From Cephalotus follicularis (lineage: Eukaryota; Streptophyta; Magnoliopsida; Oxalidales; Cephalotaceae), in the NCBI GenBank assembly GCA_001972305.1, contig BDDD01000421.1, forward strand, positions 317,729-381,728: a DNA stretch of 64,000 nucleotides, written 5' to 3'. The notes beneath the pieces are model-generated. The model ran no database searches. It saw nothing but the letters and a program-made list of their open reading frames with translations, and was not told the DNA's origin. Positions 1 to 10,085 of this stretch are shown here, in pieces (position 1 is the stretch's first letter; each line of letters opens with the position of its first letter). Made by a program: the position numbers and the translations under genes.

Positions 1-295
1 TATGTCGATGTCATCCTATAGGATGCCCGAGATTAAATTGATAATTAATCTTTGAAGAAAAGAATTAAAAGAGGTTTAGTTCAAAAAATCCTAGAGAATA
101 TTTTTATGTGATAATAAATATTTAATTGGATAATCATGACTATTATCAATTAATCCTACGGCCAACGTAATGAATCAAAAGATCCTACGAATGAATCATA
201 TGGCTTGATAATTATGAGATGATAACACTATATATATATATAATGGTTTTATGCATCTAGATATTTTATTGCTTAATCGCCATAAAGTTCCAACA
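1..295 (+). repeat. Copia-1 5' LTR, 3' portion
   Basis: Bases 1-295 align with both ends of the last 884 bp of the 3' LTR (12781-13664). They share the 'gtcgatgtc' start, the 'accaacgtaat' block and the terminal 'ttccaaca'. About 590 bp present in the 3' LTR (roughly 12947-13545) is missing here, so this copy carries a large internal deletion. The LTR ends in CA and is followed by the primer-binding site. Confidence 0.88.
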
Positions 296-298
296 AAA

Positions 299-311
299 TG
301 GTATCAGAGCC
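299..311 (+). promoter_or_regulatory. Copia-1 primer-binding site (tRNA-Met type)
   Basis: TGGTATCAGAGCC lies three bases after the LTR end. It is the standard complement of the 3' end of plant initiator tRNA-Met and primes minus-strand synthesis. Confidence 0.93.
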
Positions 312-313
312 GG

Positions 314-858
314 ATTTGATGCATATATTTAGTTAGAAACATGTTTATTGATGATATGCTTTAATTGTTTGGGTTTAATCCATGAGACGGAAGCATGGGA
401 TGCAATTTGCGATTTACTGCACTGCGAAATCATCGATGGTTTCGTGCAAACCGTCGACAGTTACACGCGATACCCCTGCAGTTAATCGCGCTAAGACGCA
501 CAAGCATCGACGTTTTTGAGAAAAGCATCGACGCTTAGGCGCTAAAGCGTCGACACTTTTCTCTAAAGCATCGACGCCCACCACGTTAATACTGCGTCAA
601 AAGTCGACGAATGCATAGACGCTTAAGGAAACGTCGACAAGCGTCGACGCATAACGCATGAACGCCGGCGCTTTGTCTTAAACCGTCGACGCTCTGGCTT
701 GTATTTACGAGAAAAATAGTTTTTTCTATAACCCAATTAATTGTCTATGTTTATAGAAGCATATTTGTCAAGATTATTAATTAACTCAATGAGATTGAAT
801 ATGCATGATGGTGTGGCTATGTACTTGACCTAGTTTGTCTTATTTAATTCAAGTGTTT
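314..858 (+). other. Copia-1 leader, first part, with a TCGA-palindrome array
   Basis: This non-coding stretch follows the primer-binding site. From about 432 to 700 it is packed with variants of AAGC(G/A)TCGACGCTT, for example near 500, 520, 545, 570, 620, 640 and 685. Each unit is partly self-complementary around TCGA. The leader is broken at 858 by a nested element and resumes at 6882 (or 6887, counting the TSD once). No open reading frame of interest is seen. Confidence 0.7.
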
Positions 859-1916
859 TGAAAGTCCTATATGGCAACTCTTAAATTAATAACTTGTTTG
901 CGGAACTAACAAATTAAGACTATGAAACTAAACAAGCACACAAGAACAAATAATACAATTGTAAGTAAAGAGATAAGGGATAGAGAGTATGCAAACGATT
1001 TATAGTGGTTCGGCAAAATCCGTGCCTACGTCCACTTTCTCAAGAACCCCTTGAGTTTCCACTAGAATCCACTAGCAACCTTTGATTTCGGCTTGCGGGT
1101 GCAAATCAAAGAAAAACCACCTTTACACGTGATCGACCCCCTTTGATATTCCTCCTAAGGGTTCACTTCCCTTGATTATCTCACAAAGGTTTCACTCCTC
1201 TCTTTTACAATGAAAGATTTAAAGGATTGTGTTTACAAGTAACCTCTTAAAGGTTGGATATGAAAATGATAGCTAGTTACAAGCTTTGGATATGAAAGTG
1301 TAAAAAGCTTGATGTCTTTTTCTTTGTAGATGTGCAAATTGAGCTTTTGAGTGTAGATGTTCAAAGTCTTTTCAAAGTCCTTTTCCAAGTCTCTTCCAAG
1401 TCTTTTTAATCTTGTTTCTTGGCCTCTATATATAGCTTTCTTCAGTTTATGGCCGTTGTAGAAGTAATATAGCCGTTGGAGAAGTCTTGAAAGTTGTTGC
1501 ATAAAAGTTGGCTCTTTAAAACGTGATTAGTAACATTTCTGCTGCTCAAACCGTCGACGGTGTCTCTTAAAGCGTCGGCGCTTATGTTACCGTTATGCGT
1601 TGAATTTGAATTTTCTCGCTCTGTCCACTGGCGCTTTGATCTTGGTGTCGACTCTTTGGTAAAGCGCTGACGCTTTGATCTTGAGCGTCGCCGCTTTGTG
1701 TTCTTCAATTGATTTTTCAAGTCTCTGTTTTTAACCGCAGATATACGCTCTCTAGGCGGTGACGCCTTGGTCTAAACCGCTGACACTTTGATTCTAACCG
1801 TCGGCGCTTTGTCCTGTTTCTGCATTTTTTTGTTTTTCTATTCTTGCATAGAAAGTAACAAGGTTAAATGCAAATTTGTAATAATTAAAACTTAGGATTG
1901 AGACTACAAGTCAACA
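859..1916 (-). repeat. Gag-only copia A, 3' LTR
   Basis: This is 1058 bp and near-identical to 5824-6881. The TCGA-type array spans 1549-1815, and a TATA box (- strand) is at 1427-1435. Flanking tgttt at 854-858 is the left TSD copy. Confidence 0.92.
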
Positions 1917-1930
1917 ATCTCCCCCTTTTT
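1917..1930 (-). promoter_or_regulatory. Polypurine tract, gag-only copia A
   Basis: The - strand reads AAAAAGGGGGAGAT directly before the 3' LTR start TGTTG. It primes plus-strand synthesis. Confidence 0.88.
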
Positions 1931-2565
1931 GATGATTACAAAAATTTGCTACATTAAGGAAAAAATTTATACCAATTCAAGACAAAAAGAAATTTTCTTT
2001 AGATACAAGGACAAAGATTTTCTTTAGATACCAACTTAAAAGCTTTAGATAAACTCCCCCTTAATATGACATCTAATTTTCTTTCATTTTCAAAATAGAG
2101 ATTTATGCAAATAATCTTATTTAGCTCCCCTTTTATCATGAATTCCCCCTAAACACATTCTTCATTTATAGCACATTTTCATATCTAGCTCCCTTTAGCA
2201 TAAGCTATCAATTTTTTTCTTAATCATAAAGCATTCTCCCCCTTTTTGTTAGCATCAAAAAGATTATGTCAAAGATTTGATACCAAATAAACAATTTTAA
2301 AGGGATACCAACAAGAAAACAAAAATAAAAGAATACCAATAGTAAGAGAATCTTTTTAAAGTTAAAATATCAATATCATATCATTACACAAAAATATTTT
2401 AAGATTTGAGAGATACCAATTGAAAATTAAAGATTAAATCAATGAGAGCATTATTTTATTGACTAACATAGAACGATACCTCCCACTCAACAAAAGCTTT
2501 CTCACATAAACTTGTGTATTTGAACATCTTGAAATTAACTCTAAGTACACCTACAAAAACAAAGT
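1931..2565 (-). other. Gag-only copia A, non-coding internal region with repeated polypurine tracts
   Basis: Between the gag stop and the functional polypurine tract there is no coding sequence. On the - strand the region has several AAGGGGGAG-like runs, seen on + as ctccccctt (2048-2058), ctcccctttt (2126-2135), ttccccct (2144-2151) and tctccccctttttg (2235-2248). Confidence 0.65.
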
Positions 2566-3388
2566 TTAAGCTTTTGGTACCCATTTGAACTTGGGTCCTT
2601 GCAAGTTAGTCACAAAAATTCCTTTCGGAACCCAAATCTTTCTAGTTTTACCAAAACAAAGATTATTTCTAAAAATACAAGAAGTAGATATATGTCCTAA
2701 TCTACCACAGTAATTACAAACAATTTTAGGCTCATTTTTCTTAACAAATAAATTTTTAAAGTGTTTGACATTTTTCATTTCTTCGTAGCCAAGACCGGCT
2801 TTGTCAAACACACACCTTTGAAGTCCTAAAAGATTATCCAATTTAGCACTACTATTTGAAAAAATAGAAAAAGATTTCTTTAAAGCATCAATTTCAATTT
2901 TTAGCTTTTCATTTTCTTCCATAAAATCATTTGACAATTTTGAAGAAACATTTAAAACGTCAATCTCATTCAAATAGAAGCTATTCTTACTTTTTAGAGA
3001 TTCAATTTCACTTATATATTTGCTATTTTCACTCTTTAGATTTTCAATTTCTTTAGACATGGACATATCATTTTTCTTTAGGGATTTGTTCTTTAAACAA
3101 ACATTTTCATATTCAACATACAATTTCTCATAAGCATTTTGCAATTCATCAAAAAAAAATTGTACCTCATCTTCTTGTTCACTATCGTTTTCAGATACTT
3201 CAAGTGCCATGAGACATGAAGTTACTCCTTCAATGTTCTTTTCTTCATGAAAATCTTCCAGCATACCCCATATCTCCTTTGCCAATTCACAAGAAGAAAT
3301 ACGATCAAATTCGTTAGAACTTAAATCACAAAAAATAATATGTTTGGCCTTAGCATTTAGTTTTAACATTTCTTTCTCCTTTTCATCC
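2566..3388 (-). pseudogene. gag: Copia Gag, C-terminal part with coiled coil and zinc knuckle
   Basis: The - strand frame reads through a UBN2-like block (AKAKHIIFCDLSSNEFDRIS), then an acidic and Lys/Glu-rich coiled-coil stretch, and a CCHC zinc knuckle (CNYCGRLGHISTSC, roughly 2690-2735). It ends with a basic WVPKG...KFKWVPKA tail and a stop at 2566-2568. Compared with copy B, about 190 residues between the UBN2 block and the coiled coil are gone, including the first zinc knuckle, yet the frame stays open. No protease follows the tail, where an autonomous copia would continue into pol. Confidence 0.85.
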
Positions 3389-5586
3389 AGGGAGGAAATA
3401 AAGGATGCATTATGGTCTCTTAATCCCCTCAAAGCCCCTGGCCCAGATGGGTACAATGGCGGTTTTTTCAGAGATGCGTGGAGCATTGTTGGTGAAGATT
3501 GCATTCAGGCCATCCTTAGTTTCTTTGACACGGGTTTCATGCCCAGATGTCTCAACGCCACAGCCTTAGCCCTTGTTCCCAAGGTGAAGTGTCCAGAGAG
3601 GATGGGTGACTTTAGACCTATAGCCTGTTGTAACTTTCTTTACAAGACTATCTCTAAGATCCTAGCTAATAGATTGAAGCAAGCCCTCCAACACCTGGTA
3701 GACCCTGCCCAATCGGCTTTTGTCAAGGGTCGTAACATAAGGCATAACATTCTGCTTGCCCAGGAGCTCTTGCGTGGATACCACCTGAATAGGGGTGCTG
3801 CCCGTTGTGCCTTTAAAGTGGACATACAGAAGGCTTATGATACGATTGAGTGGGACTTTGTCCTGGCCATGCTGATAAAGGTTGGGTGCCCCAGGAACTT
3901 TGTAGGGTGGGTTAGACAGTGCATCTCTTCTCCTATGTATTCGGTGATTCTTAATGGTAGCATGTATGGATTCTTTCCTGGTAAGAGGGGGCTTAGGCAG
4001 GGAGACCCTCTCTCGCCTTACCTCTTTGCTTTGAGTATGGATCTCCTCTCCCACCTTCTCCATCCCTCTGTTTTGGGGAGACAGTTCAGGTTCCACCCGA
4101 GGTGCCAGCGTGTGGGCATTACCCACCTGTGTTATGCAAACGACCTCCTATTGCTATCGGCGGCGAGCCTCTCATCAGTTAACTGCCTTTTGGAGAGCTT
4201 GGATAAGTTTAAGGAAGCCTCGGGACTTACCGTTAGTCCACAGAAGAGCTTGGTTTTTTTCTGCAACACTAATGCTAGGACGAGAAGGGACATTCTCCAT
4301 AGGGTTGGATGCCTTGAAGGTATGTTGCCAGTGACTTATCTAGGTCTTCCCCTCATCACGAAAAGACTATCTAAGGTTGAGTGTAGCACTCTGGTGGAGC
4401 GTATCACGGCCAGAACCAATTCTTGGGTAAGTAAGGCCTTGTCTTTTGATGGTCGATTACAACTGGTGAAGGCTACCCTTATTAGCATGCAGTGCTATTG
4501 GTGTAAAGTTTTTCTTCTTCCTATGAGTACTATAAAGGAGTGTGAGCGTGTCCTTAGGACTTTCCTGTGGGGTGGAAGAGGCAGAGGCAAGGTGAAATGG
4601 GCTAATGTATGTAAACCGTTTTTGGAGGGTGGGCTGGGTATCCGAGATTTGAAGACATGGAACAAAGCCTTGCTCCTCAAGCAAATTTGGTCTGTGCTTA
4701 CGGAGGATTCTATCTGGGCCAAATGGTGCCATGCTTATCTTCTCCATCTTCGGGGAGCTCATAGGACCAAGGACAAGTTGTTGGCTTTTGGGGTGGTTCA
4801 TAGTGCCGAGTGTGCCTTCCTCTGTGGGGAGACAGAAACGCTACAACATCTCTTCTTCCAATGCCCGTTCTCAGCCAGGGTATGGAGGGAAGTCCTGCTC
4901 ATGTGCCATATTGTTAGACCCATTCTCCCGTGGGCGGATGAAGTGTTGTGGATGTCCACCCATGCGAGAGGCAATGCGTTTCATCATACTGTGAGGAGAC
5001 TTGCTTTTGCAGCCACCACCTATCATCTGTGGATAGAAAGGAATCGTCGCTGCTTGAAGAACTTGTTCCTACCTTACCAGGAGATCATTCGGTTGGTGAG
5101 ACAGGATGTGAGTGGGAAGCTGGCGTCAGGCAATAGCTATCCCAGATGTGAACGCTACCATAGCCTCTGTGTTAATTGGGGTGTTCCGTTGGGTGAGGAT
5201 ATCTGATATTGGTACAAAGGTGGTGGGTTGCATTGGTGCCTATGTGCGCAATGCAGTGATTTATTGGGCTAATGGCACGGGTGGAAGACTGGGCATCTAC
5301 TGGCAGAAACGTTGGGCGCTATGTGTGCTTTGGTTGGGCTGGTGGCGTGCGCAAGTTGGCTAAGGGTTGGGTTAAGGCCTACTACTGTGGTACTTGCTTT
5401 ATAGATGATATATACCCCTTGTTTAGGGCCTTTTGCATGATTTGTTATGGTTTAGGGTGTAATACCCAAGGTTTTTGGGCCTCTAGGTAGTGTGCATTTG
5501 GCATGTCCTTTTTGTAAACATGCTAATGCCTTTTGTAACTTCTTTTATTGATATATACTAACCAAATTGTTCCAAAAAAAAAAAAA
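3389..5586 (+). mobile_element. 5'-truncated L1-type LINE with poly(A) tail
   Basis: A non-LTR reverse-transcriptase ORF, a 3' UTR and a 13-base poly(A) at 5574-5586 lie inside the gag of the gag-only copia. The start is abrupt near 3389, within the RT domain, which is typical of 5' truncation. A clear target-site duplication was not identified. The 5' boundary is uncertain by several bases. Confidence 0.88.
3391..5206 (+). pseudogene. LINE ORF2 fragment: reverse transcriptase plus RVT zinc finger
   Basis: The frame shows L1-clade RT blocks: LKAPGPDGYNGGFF, then DFRPIACCNFLYKTISK, SAFVKGRNI, the first catalytic Asp in FKVDIQKAYDTIEW, and GLRQGDPLSPYLFA. The second catalytic motif reads YAND (4133-4144) where FADD is usual, so one catalytic Asp is lost. 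The C-terminus has an RVT zinc-finger pattern (CAFLCGETETLQHLFFQC). The endonuclease and the first RT blocks are missing. The join near 4755 between the thumb region and the zinc finger is short compared with the family, suggesting an internal deletion. The upstream part of the same open frame (3344-3390) is antisense gag and not LINE. Confidence 0.87.
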
Positions 5587-5770
5587 TTCTTGGTTTAGAG
5601 ATATATCCTTTAGGCAATTCTGGACCAAAAACAATCATATCCCAGAGATCATAATCAAGGGATTGGATAAAGGCGGACATCTTAATTTTCCATTGACTAT
5701 AATCATTTCCATAAAAAAATGGTGGCATGCTAATAGACTTAATATCATTAAAACATGAAATGGTTGCCAT
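5587..5770 (-). pseudogene. gag: Copia Gag, N-terminal part (before LINE insertion)
   Basis: The - strand frame starts at an ATG ending at 5770. It shows the plant copia Gag N-terminal pattern, including PPFFYGNDYSQWKIKM and a following QSLDYDLWDMI block (DUF4219/UBN2 type). Gag forms the virus-like particle. Coding runs into the LINE poly(A) at 5586 and resumes at 3388. The equivalent part of copy B is at 58182-59116. Confidence 0.85.
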
Positions 5771-5808
5771 GAATCAATTTATCTCAATTAAGATTACTGA
5801 TAAAAACC

Positions 5809-5821
5809 ATCTCTGATACCA
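5809..5821 (-). promoter_or_regulatory. Primer-binding site, gag-only copia A
   Basis: The - strand reads TGGTATCAGAGAT, two bases from the 5' LTR end. It is of the tRNA-Met type. Confidence 0.9.
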
Positions 5822-5823
5822 AT

Positions 5824-6881
5824 TGAAAGTCCTATATGGCAACTCTTAAATTAATAACTTGTTTGCGGAACTAACAAATTAAGACTATGAAACTAAACAA
5901 GCACACAAGAACAAATAATACAATTGTAAGTAAAGAGATAAGGGATAGAGAGTATGCAAACGATTTATAGTGGTTCGGCAAAATCCGTGTCTACATCCAC
6001 TTTCTCAAGAACCCCTTGAGTTTCCACTAGAATCCACTAACAACCTTTGATTTCGGCTTGCCGGTGCAAATCAAAGAAAAACCACCTTTACACGTGATCG
6101 ACTCCCTTTGATAATCCTCCTAAGGGTTCACTTCCCTTGATTATCCCACGAAGGTTTCATTCCTCTCTTTTACAATGAAAGATTTAAAGGATTGTGTTTA
6201 CAAGTAACCTCTTAAAGGTTGGATATGAAAATGATACCTAGTTACAAGCTTTGGATATGAAAGTGTAAAAAGCTTGATGTCCTTTTCTTTGTAGATGTGC
6301 AAATTGAGCTTTTGGGTGTAGATGTTCAAAGTCTTTTCAAAGTCCTTTTCCAAGTCTCTTCCAAGTCTTTTTAATCTTGTTTCTTGGACTCTATATATAG
6401 CTTTCTTCAGTTTATGGCCGTTGTAGAAGTAATATAGCCGTTGGAGAAGTCTTGAAAGTTGTCGCATAAAAGTCAGCTCTTTAAAACGTGATTAGTAACA
6501 TTTCTGCTGCTCAAAGCATCGACGATGTCTCTTAAAGCGTCGATGCTTATGTTACCGTTATACGTTGAATTTGAATTTTCTCGCTCTGTCCGTTGGCGCT
6601 TTGATCTTGGTGTCGACTCTTTGGTAAAGCGCTGGCGCTTTGATCTTGAGCGTCGCCGCTTTGTGTTCTTCAATTGATTTTGCAAGTCTCTGTTTTTAAC
6701 CGCAGATATACGCTCTCTAGGCGTTGACGCCTTGGTCCAAACCGCTGACACTTTGATTCTAACCGTCGGCGCTTTGTCCTGTTTCTGCATTTTTTTGTTT
6801 TTCTTTTCTTGCACAGAAAGTAACAAGGTTAAATGCAAATTTGTAATCATTAAAACTTAGGATTGAGACTAAAAGTCAACA
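5824..6881 (-). repeat. Gag-only copia A, 5' LTR
   Basis: In - orientation this starts TGTTGACTTTTAG and ends TTTCA, next to the primer-binding site. It holds a U3 array of AAAGCGTCGACGCTT-like repeats (about 6510-6775), a TATA box at 6392-6400 and a transcribed part. It matches the partner LTR at 859-1916 in length (1058 bp) and almost throughout in sequence. Confidence 0.92.
6392..6400 (-). promoter_or_regulatory. LTR TATA box, gag-only copia A
   Basis: The - strand reads CTATATATA within GAAAGCTATATATAG. It lies downstream of the TCGA array in U3, as expected of an LTR promoter. The partner LTR has the same box at 1427-1435. Confidence 0.6.
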
Positions 6882-8003
6882 TGTTTAATGTATGGTTTTT
6901 TTATTTTCATATTTTTGGGTTGTAATAAATTTTGAGACTTGCATGTCTCTCTTCTCTGCCTTAATTTGTATCTACAATTCTTCTTCACCTCCTTGTAACT
7001 CCCCTTGATTTATTTCAAGGTTTCTATAGTTTATAGTTGGTTTATGTATTTGAAGACCGAGCGTCGAAACAGAAGCAAGTTGGAGGAGAAACGAAGATAT
7101 TACAAGACCCATGCATGTATGGGAATGAGTGTATGATTGTAATAACATACCAAGGAATAAGATCAGCAGCTTGTTTGAGAGTCAGACAAGTTGCAGTAGA
7201 AAAGTCCATAACCTGCCATTAGTTTATAGTATGTATATGATGCATGTCTAAATTTTGCTCTTGAGGTTCCAACGGCCTCCCCATAATATGCCATTTACCT
7301 GTAATTTGATTGATAAAGGGTTGGCTAAAAATAATAATAATAATGAGACTTGTATTATTATTCCTCAATTATACCATGATATCAAGTTAAAGCGAAATGG
7401 ACATAAGAGAGTGTTCGGTCATTGCCTTTTGCCATTACAACTGATATAGATGCTTTTGGAAATTGTGAGTGTTTTGGCTCCCGTCAAGACTTACCTTTTC
7501 TGGAACATCTATATAAGTTGAACATGAGATGTACATATGGATGAATTATGGATGTGAATATTTTGGCCCCCGTCAAGGTTTACATTCATTGATTCATCAT
7601 GTGTTTGATGGTAGGTTAGACTTGACTAGAATGCATATGGCGTTTTGGCCCCTCGTCAAGGTCATATGTAGACTAGAGGCAAAAGCGATGATCGAGAATC
7701 ATGCTATTGTATGGTTGGCAAGAGTTTGCCTAACTACAAGATTCAGTATAACGTTTTGGCCCCCGTCAAGGTTATACTGAATATGTTGTAGGACACTGAT
7801 CCCCACTCGGAAATGAGATCCATGAGACTTGGATTGTTGTTTCTTGTCTCCCATAATATTTGAGGGTTATGGGATTCGCGTAAAATAGTGGGAGCCTGAG
7901 AGGAAAAACACCAAAAAGATTAAAGACCAAATCTTTATGGTTATAAACATTTAAATTGAATTTATCTGAATATTGTCTTTATTTTATATCTGCAGAAATC
8001 GCA
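6882..8003 (+). other. Copia-1 leader, second part
   Basis: This continues Copia-1 leader sequence after the nested element, up to the gag start codon. It has an (AAT)n run at 7329-7344, four conserved-loop stem-loops at 7464-7781 (annotated separately), and another inverted repeat (cccataa / ttatggg, 7850-7873). Small ORFs here show no recognisable domain. Confidence 0.75.
7464..7781 (+). ncRNA. Four tandem stem-loops with a conserved loop in the Copia-1 leader RNA
   Basis: Four hairpins each present a loop close to gttttggcccccgtcaag: 7471-7488, 7560-7577, 7642-7660 and 7753-7770. The stems differ in sequence but pair. The fourth has 11 perfect pairs (ttcagtataac with gttatactgaa). The third has 8 pairs with one G-U, the second 10 pairs with three G-U, and the first 6 pairs. 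Loops are conserved while stems covary, which points to selection on RNA structure between the primer-binding site and gag. That position suits packaging or dimerisation, but the function is inference. Confidence 0.72.
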
Positions 8004-8903
8004 ATGACAAACCCCCTCACTATAATTCTTGAGAAGAATCAGTTGACAGGTCCAAATTATGTGGATTGGCTACGGAATGTCAAAATAGTTTTGAATTTTG
8101 AGGACATAGATTATGTCCTAGAGGCCCTTATGTCAGCACTGCCTGCTGAAGATACCTCAACCGAAGATCATGCCATTTATAGGATATGGGTGGCTAATGA
8201 AAAGAAAGTCAGAAGCTACCTAATGGCATCGATAAGAAATGCCCTACAAGTCCAGCATGAATCGATGCGAGACTTTACTGAAATTCTCCTACATCTCCGC
8301 GAGTTATAGGGAGAGACTAGTAGGAATGCTCGGTTCTAGCTCACTGCTGAGCTGTATGGCACTAAAATGGCTGAAGGATCTTCTGTTAATGATAATGTGC
8401 TTAAGATGATCAATGCGATTGAACGTCTTGCTGCTCTTGGAATCATTCAGGATGTTGAATTAAGCAAAAATCTGATCCTTCACTCGCTTCCACCTTCCTT
8501 CTCTGGTTTCATCACCAGTTTTAATATGAATAGGATATCAGTTACTCTGGCTGACCTTCTAAACATGCTGAGGGAAGCCGATGTGAACATGAATAAGGGC
8601 AAGGCGCCAGTCATGATGGTAGGGCAGTCCCGTAGGCCCAAGAGGAAGGGCAAGTCTAACCTTGAGAAGGGGAAGACTAAAAATTGGGATGATACCACCA
8701 CGATCGGCATCTTTCAAACCAGTGAAAGCCAGACCACATAATCAGACAAACCAGCAACCTGTTGCTGTACAGGACACTATCGCAAGAGTTGCACCTGCTG
8801 AGGAGTCTGCCTCAGAAGCTCCTGCTAAGGGACCGTGCTTCCACTGTGGCAAGTCAGGACATTGGAAAAGGATTTGTGTGACATTCCTTAGATCAATTGG
8901 CAA
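8004..8903 (+). pseudogene. gag: Copia-1 gag with zinc knuckle, broken
   Basis: The start ATG is taken at 8004 because the protein then begins MTNPLTIILEKNQLTGPNY, a very common plant copia Gag start. The earlier ATG at 7956 only adds unrelated residues. The UBN2-type Gag domain continues to about 8700. A CCHC knuckle (CFHCGKSGHWKRIC, about 8838-8880) is in another frame, so at least two frameshifts lie around 8700 and 8890. In-frame stops are at 8307 and 8337. Confidence 0.85.
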
Positions 8904-10085
8904 ATGTATGCCATATTTGTTTTATATAGAGGTGAATATGAATATTTTGATTTATTTTATGGGATTTTAGATAGCGGATGTGCTACTCACATATGTTCTA
9001 ATTTACAGGCCCTCACGGATAGAAGAAACCTTGAGAAGGGTGAGGGGGATCTACGGCTTGCGGATGGTTTCATTGTTGAAGCCATAGCTATAGCATCAGT
9101 TTATATTTTATTACCTTCGGGCCAGAGTTTAGAATTCAAACATTGTATTTATTCGCCTCACATTTTGCGTAATATTATTTCTATTCCAACATTAGATGCT
9201 GTAGGTTTTCATATTATTTTTAAAGACAAGTGTTGTTCTATTTTATTTAATAATATGATTTATGCAAAATATTTCCTTCATGATGGATTATATATATTGA
9301 GTAAACATAAGACTGTTTTCAATATGCAAAAAGACAATAAAAGAAAGAGAGATGAAGTTAATCAATCCTGGCATTGCAGACTTGGTCATATAAGTGAGAA
9401 AAGAGTCCGCAGGTTGATCTCGAATGGATACTTTGATTTTTCAACGTATCAACCGCTTCCAACTTGTGAACCCTGTCTTAAAGGTAAAATGACCAAATCT
9501 CCCTTCACAGGGAAAGGGGAAAGGACCCCATAACTGCTAGGTCTAGTACATACTGATGTATGTGGACCAATGACAGTTGATGCCATAGGTAGATATTCCT
9601 ACTTCATAATCTTTACGGATGATCATTCTCATTTTGGTTATTTGTACCTAATACGGCACAAATCTGAAGCCTTTTAAAAGTTCAAAGGATTCAGACTTGA
9701 AGTAGAAAAACAGACTGGTAAAAGTCTGAAAACTCTTCTATCAGATCAAGGTGGTGAGTATCTCTCCAACAACTTTTTAACTTATCTCAAAGATAATGAG
9801 ATTATCTCTCAGTGGACGCCTCCGAGAACACCACAACATAATGGTATGTCCGAAAGGAGAAATCGTACCTTGCTTGACATGGTGCGTAGCATGATGAGTG
9901 ATGCTGGACTTTCACTGTCTTTCTGGGGTTATGCTTTAGAGACTACTGTTCTCTTATTGAACATGACTCCAATGAAATCTGCTCCCAAGACCCCATATGA
10001 GATATGGAATGAATAGAAACTCAATCTTAGTTATCTAAGGATATGGGGCTGCCCTGCATATGTCAAGCAGGTAGCAGCAGATAAA
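8904..10085 (+). pseudogene. pol: Copia-1 protease and integrase, broken
   Basis: The frame encodes an aspartic protease motif (LDSGCATHICSN, about 8970). Next is the integrase zinc region HCRLGHISEKRV (about 9375) with CEPCLKGKM, then the integrase core: HTDVCGPM, a DDHSHFGY block, and SDQGGEYLSNNF...PQHNGMSERRNRT. The catalytic Asp, Asp and Glu positions are visible. Stops in the frame at 9531, 9675 and 10014 disable it. The domain order before RT marks Ty1/copia. Confidence 0.86.

Larger units (their letters stand above)
859..6881 (-). mobile_element. Gag-only copia A: complete non-autonomous LTR element
   Basis: Two 1058-bp LTRs (859-1916 and 5824-6881) flank an internal region with a tRNA-Met primer-binding site at the right, a gag gene on the - strand and a purine tract at the left. 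The 5-bp TSD is perfect: tgttt at 854-858 and 6882-6886. No protease, integrase, RT or RNase H is present. A LINE (3389-5586) interrupts gag. The lack of pol is shared with the second copy at 42544-60270, so it is a family trait and not a local deletion. Such elements resemble the described TR-GAG class. Confidence 0.93.

Noticed and set aside
3344-3390. Extension of the LINE ORF to an ATG at 3344
   Set aside because: These bases are antisense copia gag, so the upstream ATG belongs to the target and not to the LINE.
3662-4126. 154-codon ORF on the - strand inside the LINE
   Set aside because: It is antisense to a strong RT domain and shows no domain of its own.
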